12,824 nucleotides of DNA from Candidatus Odinarchaeota archaeon (lineage in GTDB: Archaea > Asgardarchaeota > JAGGXT01): the NCBI GenBank assembly GCA_021162905.1, contig JAGGXT010000045.1:1-12824 (forward strand). The letters are read 5' to 3'. This document shows, piece after piece, positions 1 through 6,587 of this stretch. How positions within the stretch are numbered: the stretch's first letter is position 1; the number at the start of each line of letters is the position of its first letter. A program made the translations under genes and the position numbers. Below the pieces are notes generated by a model. It made no database searches. It was given only the letters and a program-made list of their open reading frames with translations, and had not been told where the DNA came from.

Positions 1-1
1 A

Positions 2-1813
2 GATCAAATTGAATCTATAAGAGCAGAGATAATTCGAATTTCTGAGGAGATAGATGAAATAAATAATGAGTTAAAAAATATAAAATTACGGAAAGATAAT
101 TTATCGAGAGGGCTTATATTATTAGACACAAGCATTAGTCCATATGAATACAAACGATTAAACGAAGCTATTTCCTTTCTCGAAAAGGTGAAGGAATACC
201 ATCTGGAAGATAGAATAATTGGACCCCTAGTCTCTATGGTGCGTGTGAAAGACGAGTATTCTTCATTCTCAGATGCGATAAAGATGGCATTACGTAATTT
301 TCTTTTTGTCTTTATTGCTATGGATAGTGAAGCATTTAAATATGCAAAAAGAATTTTTGATGAATTAGGAAGACCTAGAATCACAATAATAAGATTTGAT
401 CTAATTTCTGAAAAGAAAAGAGCTCCTATTTTACATAATTCCATTGTTAATTGGGCTTCAAATTTAGTGGAGGGTAATCCATTTTTCATCAAGTTTCTAA
501 AAAGTGTGGATGATACACTGATCGCTTATAATGTTGATGACCCTAATATTTTAGTCGAAATAGCTAAGCAATTTAATGCAAGAATAGTTACTCAAGATTG
601 TAATAGCTATTTTGTTAAATACGGAGGCTTCACAAGACCTCCTAAAGTACCGACTATAGAATTAGGTATCTCATTAGATTCTATGAACGTTAATATGTAT
701 GATATTCATAGAGCTAAAAAACAATTATCTGAAAAGGAAAAGCAGTTAGTATCAAAGAGAATTAAGTTACGAGCCAAGTTGCACACATTAAAAGAAAAGC
801 TTGGCAGATTAGAAGCTTTTTCAAATAAAATAACCGGGCTTGATGAGCTCTCTCTACGCAAGAGAAGCATTGAGATAGAAGAGGAACTTAAGAGTTTAAG
901 TCAGCAAGCGGAATCTCATCGACAGGAAATACTACGATTTAAGAAGGATATGGAACTATTGGATGAAAAACATAATCTGATAAACAGACAAATAGGCGAG
1001 GTTCAGCTCAGAATAAAAAATATTACAACAAATATTAAGGAACTAAAACAAAAACTCTCAACATTGGATAAGCAATATGAGGAAAAGTTAAGAATTGCTA
1101 AGGAAAAGGGAATTCGTCCAGAAAGTGTAAGATCCTTTGATGAAATTCGAAATGAGATGATGAAGTTAAAAGGCATGTTGGATGCCATTAAGGTAACTGT
1201 TGCAGATAAAGAGAAATACGAAAATCAAAAAAAGATAGTCAGCGATTTAAAAGCATATCTAAGCAAAAGAAACGAACACATAAGGAACTTACGTGAAGAT
1301 TTACGCTTAAGAATCGAAGAGTGGAAAAGAATATTGCTAGAAACAATATCAAAGATACAAATCTTAATGAATTTATTATTGCGTCCAAGAATAGATGAGG
1401 TTGTATTAAAACTTACAAATTTAGAAAATCCAGAGAAAACCGAACTTATAATAACTGCAAGAGTTGAAAAGGATGGTAAGTTTAGAAGTCTCTATGCGCT
1501 TAGTGGAGGAGAAAGAGTATTACTAGCTCAAGCATTTATACTCTCGTTACACATTTTAACTAATGCACCAATTCAAATTATTGATGAATTAACACAAAGG
1601 CTGGATGAATCATATCAGTTAGCTGCCTTTGAAATGGTCGCCAAGGCTCAGAAACTTATGTCATCAGGCAATCCGAATAACCTTCAAGCACAGTTTATTC
1701 TAATGGCTCCAATAATAAGAAAAGAAGGACTTCCAAAATATGTAAAACATATAGTTTTCATAAAAGTAAGATCAGAGGGAGATAAATGGGTAACGGTGAC
1801 AATGGAACACTAA
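2..1813 (+). CDS. SMC ATPase, SMC5-like, C-terminal part (5' end outside window)
   Basis: The reading frame is open to the left edge, so this is the last 603 residues of a longer protein; Walker A is not visible. Residue numbers are of the fragment. Residues 1-62 are the end of a coiled coil (E/K/L/I-rich heptads). Residues about 65-225 form the hinge, opening with IIGPLVSMVRVKDEY, which resembles the GP...VKD entry of SMC5 hinges. Residues about 230-445 are a short second coiled coil. The head follows, with signature LSGGER (about 500-505), Walker B with the catalytic pair IIDE (about 526-529), D-loop RLDE, then FEMV and QFILMAP. The run LTNAPIQIIDELTQRLD matches the SMC5 pattern (LTxxPFRVVDEINQGMD) better than condensin/cohesin-type SMC (VLDEIDAALD). 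No CxxC zinc hook exists, so Rad50 is excluded. Predicted role: DNA-entrapping or loop-extruding ATPase working with the kleisin and KITE encoded immediately downstream. SMC identity is near certain; the SMC5-like assignment is an inference from motifs. Confidence 0.9.
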   Translation, partial: DQIESIRAEIIRISEEIDEINNELKNIKLRKDNLSRGLILLDTSISPYEYKRLNEAISFLEKVKEYHLEDRIIGPLVSMVRVKDEYSSFSDAIKMALRNFLFVFIAMDSEAFKYAKRIFDELGRPRITIIRFDLISEKKRAPILHNSIVNWASNLVEGNPFFIKFLKSVDDTLIAYNVDDPNILVEIAKQFNARIVTQDCNSYFVKYGGFTRPPKVPTIELGISLDSMNVNMYDIHRAKKQLSEKEKQLVSKRIKLRAKLHTLKEKLGRLEAFSNKITGLDELSLRKRSIEIEEELKSLSQQAESHRQEILRFKKDMELLDEKHNLINRQIGEVQLRIKNITTNIKELKQKLSTLDKQYEEKLRIAKEKGIRPESVRSFDEIRNEMMKLKGMLDAIKVTVADKEKYENQKKIVSDLKAYLSKRNEHIRNLREDLRLRIEEWKRILLETISKIQILMNLLLRPRIDEVVLKLTNLENPEKTELIITARVEKDGKFRSLYALSGGERVLLAQAFILSLHILTNAPIQIIDELTQRLDESYQLAAFEMVAKAQKLMSSGNPNNLQAQFILMAPIIRKEGLPKYVKHIVFIKVRSEGDKWVTVTMEH

Positions 1814-2571
1814 TTGAAAAAGAAGAATTCAAAATAATTGAATCTCTGGTAACACCAGTTCCACCAAGAGAGATAACAAGACAACTTTGGGGTATCGCCA
1901 AAAAATATGAAACTGCGATAAAAGAGAATTTAATAATCTCAATTGAAGAGGCAGAGCAAGATCGTAATATCGTTAATATGTTATTTAGGAAATATACCGA
2001 TTTAAAAACAAGAATTCTTGATGCCAGAATACTTCAAAACTTTGTATCTATGCAAAGGCTCCGAGACGTCCATGTTATCATGAAATACCTTGATAAATCA
2101 GAAATTATCAAATATATCGCGTATCAAGTAAAAAGACGAGGTACACCTATAGTAACGTTTACTGGCTATTCATTACGTTCAACTCCACGCTTAGAAAGAA
2201 AATTAACTTCTTCTAAGGTTGAACTCAAATATGATCAAAATATTTCTATTTTTAAGGAGGAGGCAGAACGTACTCTTTTAATGTTTAATGAAGAAATAGA
2301 TATGTCTTCTGTTGATAAATTGGACATAGATTCTTTAAAGAAAGAAACTCTTATGAAATTAAAACCTTATTTTGATAAACCAATAAAGATAAAAACGCTT
2401 TCACGCCTTTTATCGCATATCCAATTAAATATCTTAAGCCAAATGATTCGTGATAATGAGCTTTTTGCATACAAGAGAGGAAAAGACTCTATTATTATAT
2501 CTAAGGCACCAAAATATCTATCGGAAGATAATAAATATGAAACCATTGTTATTGAAGGTGCTGAAAAATGA
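1786..2571 (+). CDS. Putative kleisin subunit, Nse4-like
   Basis: A 261-residue protein whose ATG lies 28 bp inside the SMC gene behind a strong ribosome binding site (agaggga, 1775-1781), showing translational coupling. Residues about 53-115 form a helical region containing NMLFRKY (64-70) and ILDAR (77-81). This resembles the N-terminal kleisin motif of Nse4 (N-x-LF...xxLDxxxL), which in that family binds the SMC neck. The middle (about 120-185) is polar and probably extended. Residues about 180-245 (SLKKETLMKLKPYF...LSRLLSHIQLNILSQMI...FAYKRG) look like a C-terminal winged helix, the part of a kleisin that caps the partner SMC head. Placement between an SMC and a tandem winged-helix protein is the standard SMC-kleisin-KITE layout. 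The kleisin call combines weak motif similarity with strong context. A generic DNA-binding winged-helix protein is the main alternative. Confidence 0.65.
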   Translation: MGNGDNGTLIEKEEFKIIESLVTPVPPREITRQLWGIAKKYETAIKENLIISIEEAEQDRNIVNMLFRKYTDLKTRILDARILQNFVSMQRLRDVHVIMKYLDKSEIIKYIAYQVKRRGTPIVTFTGYSLRSTPRLERKLTSSKVELKYDQNISIFKEEAERTLLMFNEEIDMSSVDKLDIDSLKKETLMKLKPYFDKPIKIKTLSRLLSHIQLNILSQMIRDNELFAYKRGKDSIIISKAPKYLSEDNKYETIVIEGAEK

Positions 2572-3131
2572 GCTCTACATTTGAGAGTAAACCCGTAAAA
2601 CTTGACGAAGAATTAGCGGAGTTAATAGCTGTACTTTCTTCCCGCTGGAGGGCACTTGACGGATCTGTTCATTTTGGAGTTGAGGAGGATAGGCTAAAGA
2701 AAGCACTAGACGTAAAAAGCAGAGCTAGTTTAGAAAGAAAGTTAGAAGAAGTGCAAAAGAAGCTTCTTCCTATGGGTTTAGAAATCGTTAGATATTCATA
2801 TGAGGGAAAATTCTATTATTGCATTAGAACGATATATGGCGTCCCCTCTGAACTTACAGATGAAGAGTATGCGGTTCTTGGTGTTATAATATATCATATT
2901 GAAACAAATAAAGAACATGATTATGTTACAAAAAAGCAATTAGAAATAACTCTGGTTAATGGAAATTATCTAAATATGTATCAATTTGAACAAATTCTTC
3001 GTAATTTGGAGATGTTCGGATATATTAAGCGAAGGAGGGGAAATGTATACTATGGTTCAAGAACGTTAGTTGAATTTGATGAGGAAAGAAGGAGAGCTAT
3101 TGCAGACGAGGTTAAAGCGTGGTTAGTATAA
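2568..3131 (+). CDS. Tandem winged-helix KITE protein, Nse1/Nse3 (MAGE)-like
   Basis: A 187-residue protein; its ATG overlaps the kleisin stop (ATGA at 2568-2571). Two winged helices are suggested. WH-A spans about 10-90, ending with a beta wing (LEIVRYSYEGKFYYCIR). WH-B spans about 95-170, with helices EEYAVLGVIIYHI and QFEQILRNLEMFGYI followed by a wing ending YGSRTLVEF (162-170). That ending resembles the conserved close of the Nse1 and MAGE/Nse3 winged-helix domains (W/Y-G-x-R-x-x-x-E). KITE proteins (ScpB, MukE, JetB, Nse1, Nse3) bind the central linker of kleisins, which fits the gene order. In eukaryotic Nse1 a RING follows directly after this domain; here a RING-like protein begins in the next overlapping gene. 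No transmembrane segment or signal is seen. Fold class is fairly sure; Nse1 versus Nse3 versus ScpB-like ancestry is not decided. Confidence 0.65.
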   Translation: MSSTFESKPVKLDEELAELIAVLSSRWRALDGSVHFGVEEDRLKKALDVKSRASLERKLEEVQKKLLPMGLEIVRYSYEGKFYYCIRTIYGVPSELTDEEYAVLGVIIYHIETNKEHDYVTKKQLEITLVNGNYLNMYQFEQILRNLEMFGYIKRRRGNVYYGSRTLVEFDEERRRAIADEVKAWLV

Positions 3132-3592
3132 TGAAGCTAAATATTAGAGTGTTATATATTGAGTGTATGGTTTGTAGCTCAAGAGTTTCTATTCGGGATG
3201 CTGAAAAATTAGAATGGCGGAAATGTAGAATCTGTGGTGGATTCATATGTCCTGATTGTTTAGAGTTAGTTTTGCGCGAAATGAACGGAGTTTGTCCATC
3301 GTCAATTTATATGGGATTTAAACCTCACAAGATGGAATTAGATGAAATATCTGCACAAGAAATTTTGATACTAGCTAAAGAAATATACTCCAGAGGAAGA
3401 GTGGGACCTATAATTAAAGAAGTATTCTATTCAGATCCACTAACAGTTCAGTTTGAGGCACTTACATTTAGAAAGAAAAAAGCTAAAAAAAGAGACGAGG
3501 CAGAAGTTAGAGAGGAAATTTGGCGGAGATACGGATTAGTTTTAGTTAAAAGAGCAAGGGGGAAATTCGTTACATGGGAACCAATAACATAG
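3131..3592 (+). CDS. Small RING-like zinc-finger protein (possible E3-like subunit)
   Basis: The ATG at 3131 was chosen because it overlaps the preceding stop (TAATG, 3129-3133), as at other junctions of this operon. A GTG at 3119 would add four residues. The 153-residue product starts almost at once with a cysteine cluster: C12-x2-C15-x16-C32-x2-C35-x4-C40-x2-C43-x11-C55-P. This is a cross-brace RING-like spacing with seven cysteines. The eighth ligand, expected near residue 58, is Ser (C55-P-S-S); H66 might substitute. The rest (about 70-153) is mixed alpha/beta with a basic stretch RKKKAKKRDE near 115-124. In the RING family such domains recruit E2 enzymes or act as structural zinc modules. 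Next to a JAMM protease and an E1-like gene, a ligase-like role is a natural inference. An ordinary zinc ribbon without ligase activity cannot be excluded. Confidence 0.6.
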   Translation: MKLNIRVLYIECMVCSSRVSIRDAEKLEWRKCRICGGFICPDCLELVLREMNGVCPSSIYMGFKPHKMELDEISAQEILILAKEIYSRGRVGPIIKEVFYSDPLTVQFEALTFRKKKAKKRDEAEVREEIWRRYGLVLVKRARGKFVTWEPIT

Positions 3593-4089
3593 CTTTTGAC
3601 AAAACAAAAGTATATCCAGTTTATATTCTCTCTAGAGTTGTTGAGGAAATAAAAGAATTTTGTACAAAATGCATGCCAAATGAGGCGATAGGAGTTCTGC
3701 TTGGTTATAAGCTTAAATTCAATAATAAACTTTACACGAAAATTGTAGATTGGGCAACTGGATCTGCTAATATTTCTCCCTATCATGCTGAGTTTACCGA
3801 AGAAGGAATTTTGGAGTATCATCTATTTATTGAAGAGCGATATACGAACAACAAAAATAGGCCTCATGTTGTTGGAGTTTTTCATTCTCATCCTTTTGGT
3901 ACCGATCCTGCATTTTCTGGTATTGACATAAGTACTTTTTCAAATCCTCTATATCTCGAGAACGGAAATATTTTCATCCTCTTAGATCCATTAATTGATG
4001 CGTTTAAAGTGTTTGTGATTGAGAAAGATGAAGGAAATTATATTTTAAGGGAAACTGATTGGTGTGAATATTCGCCTCACATCATCTAA
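3574..4089 (+). CDS. JAMM/MPN+ metalloprotease (deubiquitinase-like or Ubl-processing)
   Basis: A 171-residue single MPN domain whose ATG lies 19 bp inside the preceding gene, with a GGGGGA-type ribosome binding site at 3558-3564. The zinc-protease residues are visible: E37 in NEAIGVLLG, H104 and H106 in VVGVFHSHPFG, S115 and D118 in FSGID. This matches the JAMM scheme E...H-S/T-H-x7-S-x2-D, with one difference: eight residues, not seven, separate H106 from S115. In this family the residues bind catalytic Zn and cleave isopeptide or peptide bonds after ubiquitin-like modifiers (Rpn11, AMSH, Csn5, archaeal HvJAMM1, bacterial Cap3). The gene precedes an E1-like gene, an arrangement typical of prokaryotic Ubl systems. 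No transmembrane segment is seen, so the protein is cytosolic. Assignment to JAMM is firm; the substrate is unknown. Confidence 0.88.
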   Translation: MGTNNIAFDKTKVYPVYILSRVVEEIKEFCTKCMPNEAIGVLLGYKLKFNNKLYTKIVDWATGSANISPYHAEFTEEGILEYHLFIEERYTNNKNRPHVVGVFHSHPFGTDPAFSGIDISTFSNPLYLENGNIFILLDPLIDAFKVFVIEKDEGNYILRETDWCEYSPHII

Positions 4090-4107
4090 GGAGGAAAAAA
4101 TATCACT

Positions 4108-4983
4108 ATGAGTCCTAAAAATAATTCTGGTGACGAAAAAACTTCAATATCCTTATATTATTTTGAGGAAGATGTCTTCGACAGAACAAGACGCTTTTTC
4201 GGCGACGACAAATTAAATATTATAAGAAGAAGTAAGGTTCTTCTTGTTGGTGCTGGCGCTGTTGGTAACGAAGTCGCTAAGAATTTGGGGCTCTTAGGAA
4301 TTGGGCAACTCAATTTAGTTGATTATGATATGGTTACAAAATCTAATCTAAATAGATGTGTTTTCTTCAGACCTCAGGATCATATGAAAAAATATAAAGT
4401 TGAGGCTTTAGCCGAGCGGTTAGGCGAAATATCTAATACTAAAGTTAAGTTTTTCATAGGAAAAATTGAGGAGGCTCCTAACACTATTTGGGATGTCGAT
4501 TTAATAGCTGTTGCTGTAGATAACAATTACGCCAGATGGTTTATTAATGCAAAAAACCTGTCGCTGGAGAATCCACTACCCATGGTAAATGGTGCTATGG
4601 GCCGTGAATTCGTACAAGTTGATGTTCTTTTCCCTCCTTATACAGCATGTCTCACTTGCAGTTGGAGTGAAGACTATTATAGACAAATTATACAAGGTGC
4701 AGTGTACGAGAAATGTGATAATTTTTTCATAGATACTCTTCCTAAATTTCCCGCGATAAGTTTTGCAACATCATTAGTTGGAGCTATAATGTCTGTTGAA
4801 ATCGTTAAGATTTTAGTAGGTCTCTCTAAATTTAAGAAAGATCGGAAGTGGGAACCTAATTTTGAACCCTTAGTTGGCATGTCCATAAAGTATGATTTTG
4901 TTAAGCATAATATCTCTCTTTATAAACTAAATAAAAATCCTGATTGTGTTGAGCCGCTTTGCAGAAAAAATATTGAATATTAA
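4108..4983 (+). CDS. E1-like activating enzyme (ThiF/MoeB/UBA-fold adenylyltransferase)
   Basis: A 291-residue protein, 18 bp after the JAMM gene. Its ribosome binding site AAGGAGG (4088-4094) is 13 nt from the ATG, which is rather far, but no nearer in-frame start exists. It shows the nucleotide-binding GAGAVG (48-53), acidic D72/D74, NLNR with the arginine finger (80-83), K97, and VDNNYAR with D138, all expected for C-terminal adenylation of a ubiquitin-like protein. Zinc cysteines are C181-x2-C184 and C280/C285; the second pair is spaced x4, not the usual x2. C203, before the ISFATSLVGAIMSVEIVKIL helix, sits where ThiF/UBA5-like enzymes may hold a thioester cysteine. There is no separate ubiquitin-fold or second-catalytic-cysteine domain, so it is a compact MoeB/ThiF-size enzyme. 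Context with JAMM and RING-like genes favours Ubl conjugation over thiamine or molybdopterin sulfur transfer. The cognate Ubl is not in the window. Confidence 0.88.
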   Translation: MSPKNNSGDEKTSISLYYFEEDVFDRTRRFFGDDKLNIIRRSKVLLVGAGAVGNEVAKNLGLLGIGQLNLVDYDMVTKSNLNRCVFFRPQDHMKKYKVEALAERLGEISNTKVKFFIGKIEEAPNTIWDVDLIAVAVDNNYARWFINAKNLSLENPLPMVNGAMGREFVQVDVLFPPYTACLTCSWSEDYYRQIIQGAVYEKCDNFFIDTLPKFPAISFATSLVGAIMSVEIVKILVGLSKFKKDRKWEPNFEPLVGMSIKYDFVKHNISLYKLNKNPDCVEPLCRKNIEY

Positions 4984-5071
4984 TAATAATTTTTAGATAT
5001 TTCATAAGCACAAAATAATTATATTCTGACAATTCACTTTTATCTAAACAGTAGTTAAAAAGGTGTTTTAT
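4984..5071. other. Intergenic gap ending the SMC/Ubl operon, possible promoter of the aldolase gene
   Basis: An 88-bp AT-rich gap. A short T run (4989-4993) after the E1 stop could end transcription. TATA-like stretches occur at about 5016-5025 (aataattata) and 5038-5044 (cttttat), and AAAAAGGTG at 5057-5065 provides the ribosome binding site for the next gene. I see no conserved structure. Confidence 0.35.
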
Positions 5072-6196
5072 ATGACTGAAGAAAAAAAGGTTACATTATC
5101 AGTTATTAAAGCCGATGTTGGAAGTTTAGCTGGACATCATGTTGTACACCCAGACTTAATTGAAGTAGCTTATACACAACTTAAGGAAGCAAAAGGAAAG
5201 GGGATCATCAATGATTTTTATGTGACAAATGTCGGCGATGATCTTCAATTGATAATGTTGCACAAGCGAGGGGAAAATGATGAGAAAATCCATGAACTAG
5301 CATGGAATACTTTCATGAAGGCCGCTGATAAGGCAAAAGAATTGCATCTCTATGGGGCAGGTCAAGATTTACTTTCTGATGCCTTCTCTGGAAATGTAAA
5401 AGGTATGGGTCCTGGTGTGGCAGAACTCGAAATAAAGCTACGACCCTCCGAACCGGTTGTTGTCTTTATGGCAGATAAAACTGAGCCATCAGCATTTAAT
5501 TTACCGCTATTTAGAATCTTTGCAGACCCATTTAACACAGCAGGTCTTGTAATAGATCCTAAGATGCATGGAGAGGACTTAGAACACACAGGATTCAAAT
5601 TTAAAGTGTTGAATGTGTACGAGGGTGTTTCAGTTGTCTTAAAGACGCCAGAAGAGATGTATGATCTACTAGCACTCATTGGAAGTACCGATACATACTC
5701 AATAGAGCGAATATGGAGGTATGACGATGAGCCAGCTGCAGCGGTCTCTACAACAAAATTAGCTTTAATAGCTCATAAGTATGTAGGAAAAGACGATCCA
5801 GTTGCCATTGTTAGGGCACAGTCAGGATTTCCAGCTTTAGGCGAAATTCTTGAACCATTTGCATTTCCATTTTCAGTAGCTGGCGGTATGAGAGGTTCTC
5901 ACTTCATGCCACTAATGCCTTGTCCTCAACCTAAAGCCAGACCAAGCAGATTTGATGGTCCTCCAAGAATAGTTGCACTTGGATTTAACTTAACAGAAGA
6001 TAGACTAATAGGTCCTTCCGACTTATTCGATGACCCATCATTTGATTTAGCTCGTGACATTGCAAATCAAATAACTACCTACTTTAGATTACATGGCCCA
6101 TTCATGCCACATAGATTAGGCGAGAAGGAGATGGAGTATACCACTCTTCCACTAGTCCTGAAGAAACTCAAAGATCGACTTAAGAAAGAAAAATAA
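5072..6196 (+). CDS. fbp: Fructose-1,6-bisphosphate aldolase/phosphatase (archaeal bifunctional)
   Basis: The product condenses glyceraldehyde-3-phosphate and dihydroxyacetone phosphate and then dephosphorylates FBP to fructose-6-phosphate, the one-way gluconeogenic enzyme of archaea. The ATG at 5072 was chosen because AAAGGTG ends 6 nt upstream; a GTG at 5063 would add three residues. The product is 374 residues, the usual length. Visible metal and active-site signatures are: D15 and H22 in KADVGSLAGHH; D56-D57 in GDDLQ; the DK of FMADKTEPSAF; Y237-x2-K240-D241-D242 in KYVGKDDPVAIV, with K240 the expected Schiff-base lysine; and QSGFPA. These fit the family throughout and no key residue is missing. 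The gene is flanked by AT-rich gaps and is probably transcribed alone. It supports an archaeal host that builds sugars from C3 units. Confidence 0.96.
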   Translation: MTEEKKVTLSVIKADVGSLAGHHVVHPDLIEVAYTQLKEAKGKGIINDFYVTNVGDDLQLIMLHKRGENDEKIHELAWNTFMKAADKAKELHLYGAGQDLLSDAFSGNVKGMGPGVAELEIKLRPSEPVVVFMADKTEPSAFNLPLFRIFADPFNTAGLVIDPKMHGEDLEHTGFKFKVLNVYEGVSVVLKTPEEMYDLLALIGSTDTYSIERIWRYDDEPAAAVSTTKLALIAHKYVGKDDPVAIVRAQSGFPALGEILEPFAFPFSVAGGMRGSHFMPLMPCPQPKARPSRFDGPPRIVALGFNLTEDRLIGPSDLFDDPSFDLARDIANQITTYFRLHGPFMPHRLGEKEMEYTTLPLVLKKLKDRLKKEK

Positions 6197-6215
6197 TAAT
6201 ACGCACTTCACTTCA

Positions 6216-6247
6216 ATAAACTTTAAATTCTTCCTTTTTTCTTTTAA
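6216..6247 (+). promoter_or_regulatory. TATA-like element followed by T-rich stretch
   Basis: In the 100-bp gap after the aldolase gene, AAACTTTAAAT (6218-6228) resembles an archaeal TATA box for the small winged-helix gene. The T-rich tract at 6229-6245 could terminate the aldolase transcript. This is judged by eye only. Confidence 0.3.
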
Positions 6248-6296
6248 CTCATCAAATATAAAATTTGGTGGTATGCCATGAGGTTGCGAGGAGATC

Positions 6297-6521
6297 TTGT
6301 TTGTCAAAAGAAAACTTATTAAACTTCCTCCTTCTGCTAAATTTGTCTATTGGTTAATCTCAGAGTATGGCCCTCTTTCTAGACGGGAACTAGAAAAAAT
6401 ATCTCTAATGCCTCAGAGGACAATTGGTTATGCGCTTAATACTCTTTTAAGGAATGGCTTAATTTTTAAGGAAAAAAAGAAGAATAGAAATGCACACGTT
6501 TTATATTATGTAAACCAGTGA
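6297..6521 (+). CDS. Small winged-helix DNA-binding protein
   Basis: A 74-residue basic protein with a stop codon (6279-6281) just upstream in frame, so the TTG at 6297 is the only sensible start; GAGGAG at 6288-6293 precedes it at short spacing. The whole protein is one winged helix-turn-helix: helix 1 FVYWLISEYG, helix 2 SRRELEKIS, recognition helix PQRTIGYALNTLLRNGLI, and a wing of basic residues (KEKKKNRNAHVLYYV). The pattern is MarR/ArsR/TrmB-like, and at this size the protein has no ligand or dimerisation domain. It is probably a transcription factor or chromatin-associated wHTH. It lies between fbp and cysS with no overlap. The target is unknown, though a short palindrome lies right downstream of the gene. 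The ORF is believable from its complete wHTH pattern. Confidence 0.72.
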   Translation: MFVKRKLIKLPPSAKFVYWLISEYGPLSRRELEKISLMPQRTIGYALNTLLRNGLIFKEKKKNRNAHVLYYVNQ

Positions 6522-6540
6522 TGGCAATATTTTCCACATG

Positions 6541-6569
6541 TTTTTAATACTTATACTGCAAAAATTGCA
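6541..6569 (+). promoter_or_regulatory. Putative cysS promoter with a small palindrome
   Basis: TTTTTAATA (6541-6549) looks like an archaeal TATA box, about 40 bp before the cysS ATG. Just downstream is the perfect palindrome TGCAA-AAA-TTGCA (6557-6569), near where transcription would start. It could be an operator for the neighbouring winged-helix protein, but palindromes this short occur by chance in AT-rich DNA. Confidence 0.3.
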
Positions 6570-6587
6570 TATGTGAGAGGGATACAA

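Noticed and set aside
2..1813. Rad50-type or RecN-type ATPase instead of SMC
   Set aside because: There is no CxxC zinc hook; a globular hinge with a GP...VKDEY entry lies between coiled coils, and the head motifs fit SMC5.
2..3131. Wadjet (Jet) plasmid-defence operon
   Set aside because: The kleisin/KITE/SMC parts are shared, but no JetD-type nuclease is seen, the SMC head is SMC5-like, and the downstream genes are Ubl-pathway genes. The unseen upstream sequence leaves some doubt.
4984..5071. A small ubiquitin-like gene hidden after the E1 gene
   Set aside because: The gap is only 88 bp, AT-rich and lacks a usable open frame; no protein in the operon ends in GG.
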